Shown: one piece after another, positions 47,932-56,248 of the stretch | Layout of the letters: every line of letters begins with the position of its first letter | Position numbering within the stretch: position 1 is the stretch's first letter | DNA from: Brumimicrobium aurantiacum | GTDB lineage: Bacteria > Bacteroidota > Bacteroidia > Flavobacteriales_D > Crocinitomicaceae | DNA length: 64,000 nt | Direction of reading: 5' to 3' | NCBI RefSeq assembly: GCF_003402975.1 | Contig: NZ_QURB01000003.1 | Coordinates: forward strand, 1-64,000 | Notes under the pieces: generated by a model | What the model saw: the letters and a program-made list of their open reading frames with translations, nothing else | What the model was told of the DNA's origin: nothing | Databases searched by the model: none | Position numbers and translations under genes: made by a program

Positions 47932-49006
47932 GTTCTATATCATTTTTCTTGTTTCTAGTCTTTTTGTATTTGGTGTTATTAAGATATATGGATTTCTTAC
48001 AAATGACAAAACGAAACCATTGATTAAACTTGAAGAGCTAACAGTAGTTATACCAGTTCGTAATGAGAGTAATCATTTGAATAGACTTTTTTCTTCAATT
48101 TTAGCCCAAAACAATCGTCCTGAAGAAATCATTTTTGTAAATGATCATTCTACAGACCAATCGGTTGAACTCATCAATTCATTCATCCAGGAAAATAATA
48201 TAGGGAAATTAATTGAATTAAATTCAAAGGTTTTTGGAAAGAAAGAAGCAATTGCTCTTGCCATTCAAGAATCTAAATCGCGATTTGTTTTAACACTTGA
48301 TGCAGATGTTTATTTCTCACAGCATTACTTTTATACATTAGAATATTTGCCACAAAACACCTTGATAGGTCTTCCTGTAGTGATGAAAGGAAACACATTC
48401 TTGAGTAAAATATTCTCAGTAGAATACAACTTCTTTAATGGGTTTAATTATTGGATATCGAAAGTTCACCCTATTTCAATTAGTGGAGCCAATTTATTAT
48501 TTGATACGACAAAAGTAAATTATGCACAGCAATTAGAACACCACAAAAGTATAGCTTCAGGTGATGATTATTTTTTACTTAAAGAGGTGAAGAAAAATAT
48601 TGCTGATGTTTATTTTAGTCAACAAGATTCTCTTTCAGTGTATACGGATTCACCTAAATCAATAAAAGATTATGTGGCGCAACGTGTTCGGTGGCTAAGT
48701 AAAACGAAGTCTCAATTGAATATTCCTGAGTTTATAATTGGAATTTTTATTCTTGTTTATTTACTAGGAGGAATATGTGCACTTTTCATTTCGGTCACAA
48801 ATGGACAATGGGGGCTTTTGCTTGCGATCCTTATTTTACGATTTCTATTCGATACTATAATCACTTTAAATTATAGAACAATTAAAGCATCTAGAACAAC
48901 TCTACTTTTATTGCCATTTTTTCAATTGATTTACCCTTTTCTTTTCTTACTTGTGACAATCTCTTCATTCATTTATCAGCCAAAATGGAAAGGACGTAAA
49001 GTATGA
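47924..49006 (+). CDS. Membrane-anchored family 2 glycosyltransferase
   Basis: 360 residues. Seen: an N-terminal helix (about 4-26), GT-A domain with TVVIPVRNESNHL (about 40-52), the DADV metal-binding motif at about 125, SGDDYFLLKE at about 212 and the QRVRW motif at about 248, the signature of processive synthases, followed by three C-terminal helices. Paralogue of the protein at 20860 but with the QxxRW motif intact. It overlaps the upstream membrane protein by 8 bases. Its stop abuts the stop of the convergent cytochrome c gene. Product unknown. Confidence 0.87.
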   Translation: MIEFYIIFLVSSLFVFGVIKIYGFLTNDKTKPLIKLEELTVVIPVRNESNHLNRLFSSILAQNNRPEEIIFVNDHSTDQSVELINSFIQENNIGKLIELNSKVFGKKEAIALAIQESKSRFVLTLDADVYFSQHYFYTLEYLPQNTLIGLPVVMKGNTFLSKIFSVEYNFFNGFNYWISKVHPISISGANLLFDTTKVNYAQQLEHHKSIASGDDYFLLKEVKKNIADVYFSQQDSLSVYTDSPKSIKDYVAQRVRWLSKTKSQLNIPEFIIGIFILVYLLGGICALFISVTNGQWGLLLAILILRFLFDTIITLNYRTIKASRTTLLLLPFFQLIYPFLFLLVTISSFIYQPKWKGRKV

Positions 49007-49501
49007 TTACAACGATCGAATATACTCTAAGATAGCGCGTGCTTCCTCTTTATTTATGCCTTGATTGGTCATTTGAGAACCACTATATTCAATGTAAAGG
49101 TCTTTTGCCAGCGGATCTTTTTCAACCATAACATCAGGATTCATGATCATATTCATTGTCCACTCAGGAGTTCTACGATCTAAAATGCCTTTCAACGCTG
49201 GTCCAATAAATCTGCGGTCTACTTTATGGCAAGCTGTACAGTTGTTTTCAAATAATTCGGCTCCTTCTTTCACCATTTTGTCATCAATTGTTTCAGCCAG
49301 TACAACTTCTTTCACTGGTCCAATACCTTTATTCTCTAGATCTACACGTTGGGAAGCAGGAGTAACTTCATCTTTTTTTGATACCTCTTTTGTTGCATGA
49401 TTTGGATTAACAGCCTCTACTTTTTCAGGATTTGAATCTCCATTACAACTTGAGAAAGTTAATGACAAAGCTGTGGCTGCGAGAATGAATTGACTTTTCA
49501 T
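49007..49501 (-). CDS. Cytochrome c family lipoprotein
   Basis: 164 residues. Seen: lipoprotein signal with LTFSSC (Cys19), a flexible 60-residue acidic linker, and a class I cytochrome c domain with haem-binding C88-TA-C91-H92 and a distal methionine candidate in GSQMTNQGI near 148. It carries single electrons on the outer face of a membrane. Promoter box upstream at 49532-49561. No oxidase or other redox partner is adjacent. Convergent with the glycosyltransferase gene. Confidence 0.9.
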   Translation of the reverse strand: MKSQFILAATALSLTFSSCNGDSNPEKVEAVNPNHATKEVSKKDEVTPASQRVDLENKGIGPVKEVVLAETIDDKMVKEGAELFENNCTACHKVDRRFIGPALKGILDRRTPEWTMNMIMNPDVMVEKDPLAKDLYIEYSGSQMTNQGINKEEARAILEYIRSL

Positions 49502-49531
49502 GGTATTTTATATTAAGATTTAAATATGCTT

Positions 49532-49561
49532 CAAATTTAATGATAGCTCCTGTGTTTATAA
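49532..49561 (-). promoter_or_regulatory. Promoter of the cytochrome c lipoprotein gene
   Basis: Minus strand: TTA at 49561-49559, 19 bases, TAAATTTG at 49539-49532. The -33 box is off by one base; the same TTA form is seen at atpD. Confidence 0.5.
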
Positions 49562-49721
49562 CTATGTATGAATGTTTTTTTACTCATATTTTTGTCTCTT
49601 TAACACTTCTAGAAATATTTAATAAATTTAAGGTCAGGATTAGATATGATAGATTTATTGATTTAAATATGTATCTTAGTTAATATTACTAATTTATTTT
49701 GTCTAAATTTAAGAGTATTTT

Positions 49722-50159
49722 ATGTTTTCAAAAGCTAGTGAATACGGAATAAAAGCCGCTATTTTAATTTCAAATAATTCATTGGTGAGTGAAGAAAAGA
49801 TTGGTGTTAAGCAAATTGCTGAAGAAATTGATTCTCCTGAAGCTTTTACTGCAAAGATACTTCAAACACTTACCAAAAGTAACATTATCAACTCATCCAA
49901 AGGGCCTTACGGGGGATTCTATATTCCAAAAGATAGGCTAAATGAAATCAAGCTTTCTCAAATCGTAAGCGCGATTGATGGCGATAGAATTTTTACAGGT
50001 TGCGCCCTAGGCTTAACGCAATGTAACGCCAATAAGCCTTGTCCTTTGCATAATGACTTTATAGATATACGCAATCAACTTTCTGAAATGATGATTAAAA
50101 CCTCACTTTTAGATTTGGCAAATGGTCTTGATTCTGGACTCACATTTCTCAAAAGATAA
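49722..50159 (+). CDS. Rrf2 family Fe-S transcriptional regulator
   Basis: 145 residues. Seen: winged helix-turn-helix of the Rrf2 type (about 1-80: FSKASEYGIKAAILI, KGPYGGFYI wing) and the three cysteines C94, C101 and C107 with spacing x6 and x5, close to the Fe-S ligands of IscR, NsrR and RsrR. It therefore probably senses iron-sulfur status, NO or redox state. It stands alone upstream of a spacer; nearest neighbours are a cytochrome c lipoprotein (divergent) and a tryptophan dioxygenase gene. Target genes unknown. Confidence 0.88.
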   Translation: MFSKASEYGIKAAILISNNSLVSEEKIGVKQIAEEIDSPEAFTAKILQTLTKSNIINSSKGPYGGFYIPKDRLNEIKLSQIVSAIDGDRIFTGCALGLTQCNANKPCPLHNDFIDIRNQLSEMMIKTSLLDLANGLDSGLTFLKR

Positions 50160-50427
50160 ATTGAACCCCATAATTTTTAAGTGATAAAGTTTTTAATTTT
50201 AAACATTTCGAAATTTGGTCGTCATTTATATAGTCTCCTAAAGATAGTACGCCAAGTTTTGCATCATCATTTTAAGGTAGTGAAGATCAAATTAGTTTGG
50301 AGAAATAAAAAAAAGAGATCTTTTCCAACAAATTCTAAATTCATTTTTACTACCTTATTAAAGGATTGATTAAAGTTGTTATTTTAGCATATTCAGGAAA
50401 TATGTTATCTAAATTGTTAGTAGGATC
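50160..50427. other. 268-base spacer between the Rrf2 and TDO genes
   Basis: A weak 62-codon frame with a GTG start exists at 50181-50369, rich in Lys, Leu and Ile with no domain signal. I treat the stretch as non-coding. It contains no clear promoter box. Confidence 0.4.
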
Positions 50428-51324
50428 ATGAGTGAAGAGAATAAAACAAAAGACTTAATTGAAAAGCTTGTCAAAAAGTATGAAGATTTAGGAGAAAACC
50501 CTAATACATATTTGGAAGGACTATTGCAAGCTACGCCAATCTCTTATTGGGATTATATTGAGGTTGACACCCTTTTCTCTTTGCAAAAACCGCGAACAAA
50601 TTTTAAAGATGAGAAGATTTTCATAATGTATCATCAAGTAACCGAATTGGTCTTAGGAATGATGCTTCATGAACTTGAACAATTAGTAGAAGAAGATTTG
50701 AGTGATAAGATTTGGATTGATAAAGTTAACCGACTAAACAGATATACTTCAATGCTTATTACTTCTTTTAGTGTAATGAGTCATGGTATGAATTATGATG
50801 ATTACAACATTTTCCGTAAAACTCTAGCTCCTGCAAGTGGATTCCAAAGTGTTTCTTTTAGGTATATCGAATTGTATTGTACCCAATTGAAGAATCTCCT
50901 AAATGAAAAAGGGAGAGAGCGAATCAATGATAATCCAAAAACTGAAGATTATTTCGAACATTTATATTGGAAAGACGCAGGGTATAATAGGAAAACCGGA
51001 AAAAAGACATTGACATTACGCATGTTTGAGGAAAAATATGAAGCTGAGTTAATCGATAAAGCAAACGAAATGAAAGGAAGAACCCTGCAAGAAAAGTTTG
51101 CTAAAATGGATAATCCTTCGGCTGAATTGGTTGCAATTCTAAAAGAGTTTGATCAATTGTATAACGTAAAGTGGCCAATGGTTCACCTAGAAACGGCTCA
51201 ACACTATTTAGATAAAAAAGGAGAGAATAAAGCCGCTACTGGTGGAAGTGAATGGAAGAAATACCTACATCCTAAGTTTCAACAACGAAAGTTCTTTCCA
51301 GAGATTTGGGAAGAGGAAGAATAA
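50428..51324 (+). CDS. Tryptophan 2,3-dioxygenase family protein
   Basis: 298 residues, haem enzyme family that opens the indole ring of tryptophan to N-formylkynurenine. Seen, aligned by eye with the Xanthomonas enzyme: F65 and H69 (IFIMYHQ) for the distal pocket, Y126 and R130 (DDYNIFRK) for substrate carboxylate contact, PASGFQS at about 135-141, and the axial haem histidine at about 253 (WPMVHLETA), then TGGS at about 271. The ELWFK stretch of classic enzymes is changed to ELVLGM, so specificity may differ. Soluble, no signal peptide. Single gene. Confidence 0.88.
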   Translation: MSEENKTKDLIEKLVKKYEDLGENPNTYLEGLLQATPISYWDYIEVDTLFSLQKPRTNFKDEKIFIMYHQVTELVLGMMLHELEQLVEEDLSDKIWIDKVNRLNRYTSMLITSFSVMSHGMNYDDYNIFRKTLAPASGFQSVSFRYIELYCTQLKNLLNEKGRERINDNPKTEDYFEHLYWKDAGYNRKTGKKTLTLRMFEEKYEAELIDKANEMKGRTLQEKFAKMDNPSAELVAILKEFDQLYNVKWPMVHLETAQHYLDKKGENKAATGGSEWKKYLHPKFQQRKFFPEIWEEEE

Positions 51325-51339
51325 TCTTTTTTCAACTAT

Positions 51340-52749
51340 TTAAAAAAGCATTAATCCTACACTAAATATAATTACTCCGACAATGAATAGGAGAAATGTA
51401 TAGGGTAGCAATTGATGTGGCTTGAGTTGTGTAATCCCCAATAAAGGCAAAGCCCAAAAAGGTTGTAACATGTTGGTGAGTTGATCTCCGTATGCCATCG
51501 CCATTATCGTTTTAGGTAAATCTGCTCCAATTTGCTGTGCTGTTTCCAAAATGATAGGTCCTTGAATGGCCCATTGACCGCCACCACTAGGTACAAAAAA
51601 GTTGATTACTCCAGCACTGATGAATGTAAATATTGGTAAGGTGAATTCGTTAGCAATTGATGTAATAGACTCCGAAAATAAAATAATTAAACCACTACTT
51701 TTCATTAAGGCCAAGATTCCGAAATAAAAAGGAAATTGTATAAGGATCCCAGATATATCTCCAATTGCATTCTGAAGTGCTTTGGTGAAATTTTGTATCG
51801 TTTGGTGTAGGGTTAAGGATAATCCTAAGAAAATGAGATTAATAAAGTTTAGCTGAATAAATCCTAAACTACTGTTTCCTTCATAGGATATAGCTTTATA
51901 AAAACCAACCATCAAAATGCTAATTCCTAAGCCTATGCCGAGTATTTTACTGTAATCTAATTTTTCTGCGCCTTTAACATTTGATATTATTTCAGAAGTT
52001 GTTTCATTAATTGGTGTCTTGAATTTTGGAACTGATTCTAAGTTTGTTTTTTTAGCCAACCAATACAAAAATAGAGGTACAATAATTAGACAAGCTAAGG
52101 TTAACACGATATTCATTGTTGAACCTATCGTACTTTCGAATGGAATAGCGTTGGGGAATTCACCAACAATATTCATTTGTTGCGTCATTTCAGGAATGTA
52201 GCCTGCTTCCATGGATTTTGTAGTAGCACTTCCAGAAAGACCGCCATGCCAAATCATCATGGTAACATAACCTGAAGCTGCAATTAATCCATAATTGAGC
52301 GCTTTGTTTTCAAGGGCAAATTTCTCACCTATTTTTCGTGCGATGATGGCACCAAAAATAAGACCCAAGCCCCAATTGATGAGTCCTAACGCAATTGCAC
52401 CAAAAGAAACTATAAAAGCACTTGAGGCTGTAGAGTTACAATATTTTAATAGTGATTGTATTAGTCGGTCAATAATTGGAGTTAAAGCCAAAATGTGACC
52501 CAAAACGAGAATGAGCATCATTTGAAAGGCAAAATACAAACCGCCTCCTGAGTGGTCCCAAAGGCCAGCTTCCCAATCTCCAATGAGTTTTAAGAAATAA
52601 TCACCATGAGTAATTGTTGAAGGCTTAGTGAAAAATTGAGCAATCAATAAAGTAATTAGGGTGAGAATAATAGCAATGGTAAAAGGACTTGGAAGTATTT
52701 TTTTAAATAGCTCAATAACCTTACTTGAATATTTTTCAGATTTGTTCAT
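51340..52749 (-). CDS. Short-chain fatty acid transporter, AtoE family
   Basis: 469-residue inner-membrane permease. Seen: 10-12 hydrophobic helices, FQMMLILVLGHILALTP near 75, the WGLGLIFGAIIARKIG stretch at about 125 and the signature FFVPSGGGQWAIQGP at about 385, followed by QLTNMLQPFWALPLLGI. Members carry butyrate, acetoacetate or other short acids. Convergent with the dioxygenase gene, 15 bases apart, so not its operon partner. Actual substrate is inferred from the family. Confidence 0.9.
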   Translation of the reverse strand: MNKSEKYSSKVIELFKKILPSPFTIAIILTLITLLIAQFFTKPSTITHGDYFLKLIGDWEAGLWDHSGGGLYFAFQMMLILVLGHILALTPIIDRLIQSLLKYCNSTASSAFIVSFGAIALGLINWGLGLIFGAIIARKIGEKFALENKALNYGLIAASGYVTMMIWHGGLSGSATTKSMEAGYIPEMTQQMNIVGEFPNAIPFESTIGSTMNIVLTLACLIIVPLFLYWLAKKTNLESVPKFKTPINETTSEIISNVKGAEKLDYSKILGIGLGISILMVGFYKAISYEGNSSLGFIQLNFINLIFLGLSLTLHQTIQNFTKALQNAIGDISGILIQFPFYFGILALMKSSGLIILFSESITSIANEFTLPIFTFISAGVINFFVPSGGGQWAIQGPIILETAQQIGADLPKTIMAMAYGDQLTNMLQPFWALPLLGITQLKPHQLLPYTFLLFIVGVIIFSVGLMLF

Positions 52750-52894
52750 GATTTCATTTTCGAAGTCTGCTCGACGCTCAAAACTAATGAAAAATTACAT
52801 TTACTTCAATAAGAATCAACCTTTCCTATTGTCTCTTGGTGTTAATTAATGTTTGACTTTAGACATTTAGATTTCTAGGCATTCACATTTTTGT

Positions 52895-52902
52895 TACTTT
52901 TG
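52895..52902 (+). promoter_or_regulatory. Promoter -7 box for lhgO
   Basis: TACTTTTG matches TAnnTTTG, 16 bases before the GTG start. No exact -33 TTG at the right spacing. Confidence 0.5.
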
Positions 52903-52918
52903 CAGAAAATTATTTCAC

Positions 52919-54139
52919 GTGGAAAATCAAGTATACGACATCGCAATTATCGGAGGAGGAATCGTTGGAGCAGCAACGTTTTACAAGCTTCAAAAACGTA
53001 ACCCAGAATTAAATATTATTTTAATTGAAAAGGAGAATCGTTTTGCGGATCACCAAACTGGTAATAATTCTGGTGTAATTCACTCAGGATTGTACTATAA
53101 ACCAGGATCCTTAAAAGCTGAAAATTGTGTAAAAGGTCGTCATGAATTGGTTCAATTTGCAAAGGACAACAAAGTACCTCATGATGTTTGTGGTAAAGTT
53201 GTAGTGGCAACAAAAGAAAGTGAATTGCCATTTATGAACAAGATTTTCGATAACGGAATTGCCAATAACACTGAAGGGATTGAAAAAATTTCTGCTGAAG
53301 AAGTAAAAGACCACGAACCTTATGTTGAGGGTATTGGTGGGATTTGGGTTCCTTGTACTGGAATTATCGATTACAGAAACGCCACTGAAAAAATGGTTGC
53401 CAATGCAGAAGGTTTAAACACCAATTCAAAAACTGTCCTTGGTGAAGAGGTGATCGGTGTTGAAAAACACGATGATTACTCAACTGTTGTTGGCGCAACT
53501 CAAAAGTTTAACGCTAAACATTTGATTTTCTGTGCTGGATTGCAAGCAGACCGTTTAGCAAGAAAAGATGGAGTTGACTTAAAAGAACAAGTGGTTGGTT
53601 TTAGAGGAGACTATTATGAGTTGACTGACCAAGCAAAACATAAAGTAAAGAATTTAATTTACCCTGTTCCAAATCCAGATTTTCCATTCTTAGGTGTACA
53701 TTTTACGCGTATGACAGATGGAGAAACAGAATGTGGACCAAATGCTGTTTTTACATTCAAACGTGAAGGTTATGGTAAAACAGATTTCAATATGAAAGAT
53801 ACTTTTGATGCTTTGTCTTACGGAGGAACGTGGAAGTTATTCTTCAATAATATGAAGTTTGGAATTGATGAATACCGTAGAGCATTCTCGAAAAAATTAT
53901 TCCTAAAAACACTACAAGGTTTAATTCCTTCTTTGGAAATGGATGATTTGCGTGTTGGTCGATCAGGAGTTAGGGCTTTGCTTTTAGGTCAAGATGGAGA
54001 CACCCGAGATGATTTTAGAATAGAATACCACGGACATTCAATTCACGTGTTAAACGCTCCTTCACCAGCTGCCACAGCATCTTTGGCTATTGGTGGACAA
54101 ATCGCTGAAAAAGCTGAACAACATTTTGCGTTGAAATAG
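52919..54139 (+). CDS. lhgO: L-2-hydroxyglutarate oxidase
   Basis: 406 residues, GTG start. FAD enzyme that oxidises L-2-hydroxyglutarate to 2-oxoglutarate and feeds electrons to quinone. Seen: dinucleotide-binding motif GGGIVGAATFYKL at about 12-24, then EKENRFADHQTGNNSGVIHSGLYY at about 38-61, the family hallmark, and DLRVGRSGVRALLL near 345. Length is as expected (400-420). Single gene; followed by the repeat-filled spacer. Confidence 0.93.
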   Translation: MENQVYDIAIIGGGIVGAATFYKLQKRNPELNIILIEKENRFADHQTGNNSGVIHSGLYYKPGSLKAENCVKGRHELVQFAKDNKVPHDVCGKVVVATKESELPFMNKIFDNGIANNTEGIEKISAEEVKDHEPYVEGIGGIWVPCTGIIDYRNATEKMVANAEGLNTNSKTVLGEEVIGVEKHDDYSTVVGATQKFNAKHLIFCAGLQADRLARKDGVDLKEQVVGFRGDYYELTDQAKHKVKNLIYPVPNPDFPFLGVHFTRMTDGETECGPNAVFTFKREGYGKTDFNMKDTFDALSYGGTWKLFFNNMKFGIDEYRRAFSKKLFLKTLQGLIPSLEMDDLRVGRSGVRALLLGQDGDTRDDFRIEYHGHSIHVLNAPSPAATASLAIGGQIAEKAEQHFALK

Positions 54140-54237
54140 GATTGGTAATTTAAAAATGTAGAACTAAAAATGAAAAATTGTGTTCGACTATTTTTCATTT
54201 AATTCGTAATTCATCAATTCGTACATCGTAATTATTC

Positions 54238-54339
54238 AGATTTCTCTAGTATTGTTGCTATTCGAAATGATTTCGTTTTGGGAACGATACAAACCAAACA
54301 AGCCCGTAATTTCGATAGAACGCAGTGACTGAGAAATCT
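54238..54339. repeat. Short inverted repeat AGATTTCTC / GAGAAATCT
   Basis: Nine-base inverted repeats at 54238-54246 and 54331-54339 bracket 84 bases. A third copy in direct orientation lies at 54586-54594. Motifs of this type are frequent in Bacteroidota intergenic regions. Confidence 0.5.
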
Positions 54340-54438
54340 TTTATTTAATAATATAAAACGAATATTACCCAAAACATTCAACGCTATTTAAGGAAGTACA
54401 TTCCTCAATACTTATTACCTTGTTCAATACTGCTTTTC

Positions 54439-54521
54439 CGCCCTGAAGGGGCAGCTCTTGACAAACTGAGGCATCGCCTCAGTTAGCAAGAGGAATAAGT
54501 TCAACCTCGCCCTAAAAGGGC
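54439..54521. repeat. REP-like cluster of palindromes
   Basis: Three hairpins in a row. Left: GCCCT-GAA-GGGGC (54440-54452). Centre: outer stem CTCTTG (54455-54460) with CAAGAG (54487-54492) enclosing inner stem ACTGAGGC (54465-54472) with GCCTCAGT (54476-54483), loop ATC. Right: GCCCT-AAA-AGGGC (54509-54521). Left and right units are also direct repeats, each followed by AGCT. The GC content is far above the surroundings. The layout resembles REP/BIME elements spread by REP-associated tyrosine transposases; no such gene is in the window. Confidence 0.7.
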
Positions 54522-54712
54522 AGCTAAAAAATAACACAAACGCATACCGCTTTTCACAAAGAGAATCATCAGCATTTGACTAACCAGATTTCTCCAACAT
54601 AGAGGGATAATGAATTGACTGAGGGTGTTCTATTTACTTTTTTCCATTCTTCATTCTTCATTTTTAAGTTAATGGCAAAATATTTGCTTACCTTATAACG
54701 TTAAGAAAAAAG

Positions 54713-55411
54713 ATGAATGCAATGAGAACTATTCAGATCTTAAAATCGAAGTTTTACATGCTTTTGCTGCTTGTATTGTTTTCAATACCACAGACCTTTG
54801 CGCAAACCAATGAAGTCGACAGCAGTTATGCAGATTCTGTGATTCGTAGACTCCAAGTTTATGATTCTTTTGATGTGCCACATGATTTTAATCAACAATA
54901 TCGATACTATTTGAGAAGAGCCAAAAGGGTTTATCCTTTAGCTTTAGAAGCAGCTAGGGTGATTGATTCCTTAGATCAAGCCTTGGAAGACGTGACGAAA
55001 AACAGAAAGGAAAGACGTATGATGCGCAAAGCACATAAATCTCTTAAAGATGATTTTAAATTTCTATTAAAGGACCTTTATGTTTCCGAAGGAATTGTTT
55101 TGACAAAGTTGATTTATCGTGAAACAGGAATGACAGTTACAGAAATCATTTCCAAATATAAAAGTGGAATGCAAGCTTCTCTTTATACCGGCTTGGCAAC
55201 ACTTTTTGATCAAGATCTAGATGCAAGCTATAAACCAAACACAGAAGATTTTGTGTTAGAATGTGTCATTCAAGATTTTAAAAGTGGAAAAGTTGATTTT
55301 GATCCTAACTTTGAAACGATGAGTAAGGAAGAGTATAAAAAGGAGAAAAAAGAATATAAAAAACGTAAAAAGAGAAATAAAAAGAAAATCAAAGCAAAGA
55401 GAGAAAAATAA
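54713..55411 (+). CDS. DUF4294 family secreted protein
   Basis: 232 residues. Seen: signal peptide (to about 30, TFAQ), a conserved helical domain at about 60-190 (RYYLRRAKRVYPLALEAA, KLIYRETGMTVTEI, ASLYTGLATLFDQDLDASY) that I recognise as DUF4294, and an extremely basic C-terminus of about 35 residues, mostly K, E and R. The tail could bind acidic polymers or membranes. A bidirectional terminator follows. Function of the family is unknown. Confidence 0.85.
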   Translation: MNAMRTIQILKSKFYMLLLLVLFSIPQTFAQTNEVDSSYADSVIRRLQVYDSFDVPHDFNQQYRYYLRRAKRVYPLALEAARVIDSLDQALEDVTKNRKERRMMRKAHKSLKDDFKFLLKDLYVSEGIVLTKLIYRETGMTVTEIISKYKSGMQASLYTGLATLFDQDLDASYKPNTEDFVLECVIQDFKSGKVDFDPNFETMSKEEYKKEKKEYKKRKKRNKKKIKAKREK

Positions 55412-55435
55412 TCCCTATTAAAATTTTGACACCAA

Positions 55436-55472
55436 AAAAAGCCTGATCTTATTCATAAGACCAGGCTTTTTT
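55436..55472. terminator. Bidirectional terminator between the DUF4294 gene and yajC
   Basis: Arms AAAAAGCCTGATCTTAT (55436-55452) and ATAAGACCAGGCTTTTT (55455-55471), 17 positions with one mismatch that becomes a G-U pair on the minus strand, and a 2-base loop. T runs follow on both strands. Serves the convergent genes on both sides. Confidence 0.85.
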
Positions 55473-55514
55473 ATTCATTTTGAATCCGAAAATCTTCAGA
55501 TATAAAATATAAGT

Positions 55515-55802
55515 TTATTTGTTTACTTGTGCCAATTGTTGTTCGTCAGCACCTGTAGAAACAGCAGATTTTTCAACACGGATTTTTGAACTACCTTCAC
55601 AGCTCAATAAAATGTTTGTATCTCCAATCTCTAATACTTTTCCATGAATTCCACCGATTGTAACTACTTTGTCACCAACAGCTAAACTCTCACGGAATTT
55701 TTTCAACTCTTTTTGTTTTTTCATTTGTGGACGTATCATAAACAAATAAAATACTCCCAAAATAAGTAGTAACATCACTAATTGCATTCCACCTTCACCC
55801 AT
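55515..55802 (-). CDS. yajC: Preprotein translocase accessory subunit YajC
   Basis: 95 residues. Seen: one transmembrane helix (about 6-22: [19 protein letters not shown]) followed by the [10 protein letters not shown] pattern and a small beta domain ([17 protein letters not shown]). YajC joins SecDF in the holotranslocon. Last gene of the leucine dehydrogenase-nusB-DUF1573-yajC run, 39 bases after DUF1573. Confidence 0.95.
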   Translation of the reverse strand: MGEGGMQLVMLLLILGVFYLFMIRPQMKKQKELKKFRESLAVGDKVVTIGGIHGKVLEIGDTNILLSCEGSSKIRVEKSAVSTGADEQQLAQVNK

Positions 55803-55841
55803 AACTTAATTGTTTAATTATTGTTTTTATTCAAATTTGAT

Positions 55842-56246
55842 TTAATCTAAAACTGTTGCTTGAATAGAAATTACAGTTCTAGATGGTCGCGTATTTGCAG
55901 AAATAGAAATTGGCTTATTAATACGTCCTTTTCCTGTTTTATCAGTATCAACAGTTGCAACTACAGTAGTAGTTTCACCTGGCTGAATAGCATCTTCATC
56001 AAATTCAGACACTGTACATGCACACGATGCTGAAACATTGGCAATCATTAAGGGATAGTCTCCAGTATTTTTTACCTCAATTTTAGCTTCTATGATTTCT
56101 CCTTTCGCAACAGACCCTGCATTGTAAACTTCCTCAACTTCGATAGTTGTATATTGTCCAACTTGAGCTTCTGTTTTTTCTTCACCACATGCGAAAAGAA
56201 CAAAAGAAAGAACTGATATTAAAAAAGCGTTTTTCATCATTCTCAT
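55842..56246 (-). CDS. DUF1573 family lipoprotein
   Basis: 134 residues. Seen: lipoprotein signal with LFAC (Cys20), then a single Ig-like DUF1573 domain (about 40-134) with KNTGDYPLMIANVSASCAC and PGETTTVVATVDT. Such domains are abundant in periplasmic and surface proteins of the phylum and are thought to bind or scaffold other proteins. It follows nusB after 2 bases, so it is cotranscribed. Function not known. Confidence 0.9.
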   Translation of the reverse strand: MRMMKNAFLISVLSFVLFACGEEKTEAQVGQYTTIEVEEVYNAGSVAKGEIIEAKIEVKNTGDYPLMIANVSASCACTVSEFDEDAIQPGETTTVVATVDTDKTGKGRINKPISISANTRPSRTVISIQATVLD

Positions 56247-56248
56247 TT

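Larger units (their letters stand above)
54140..54712. other. Gene-free repeat-rich spacer (573 bases)
   Basis: No coding region found. It is made of several short repetitive elements: ATTCGTAATT at 54202-54211; AGATTTCTC at 54238-54246 and 54586-54594 with the inverted copy GAGAAATCT at 54331-54339; the REP-like palindrome cluster at 54439-54521; and three tandem heptamers (CATTCTT, CATTCTT, CATTTTT) at 54645-54665. It reads as a landing site for repeats with no intact mobile element. Confidence 0.7.

Noticed and set aside
50181-50369. Possible 62-residue basic protein
   Set aside because: GTG start, no domain or signal peptide, low-complexity K/L/I composition typical of AT-rich non-coding DNA.
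54140-54712. Small RNA or riboswitch in the spacer
   Set aside because: The structure is explained by palindromic repeats and no promoter box is positioned for an RNA gene; I could not find a conserved RNA motif.
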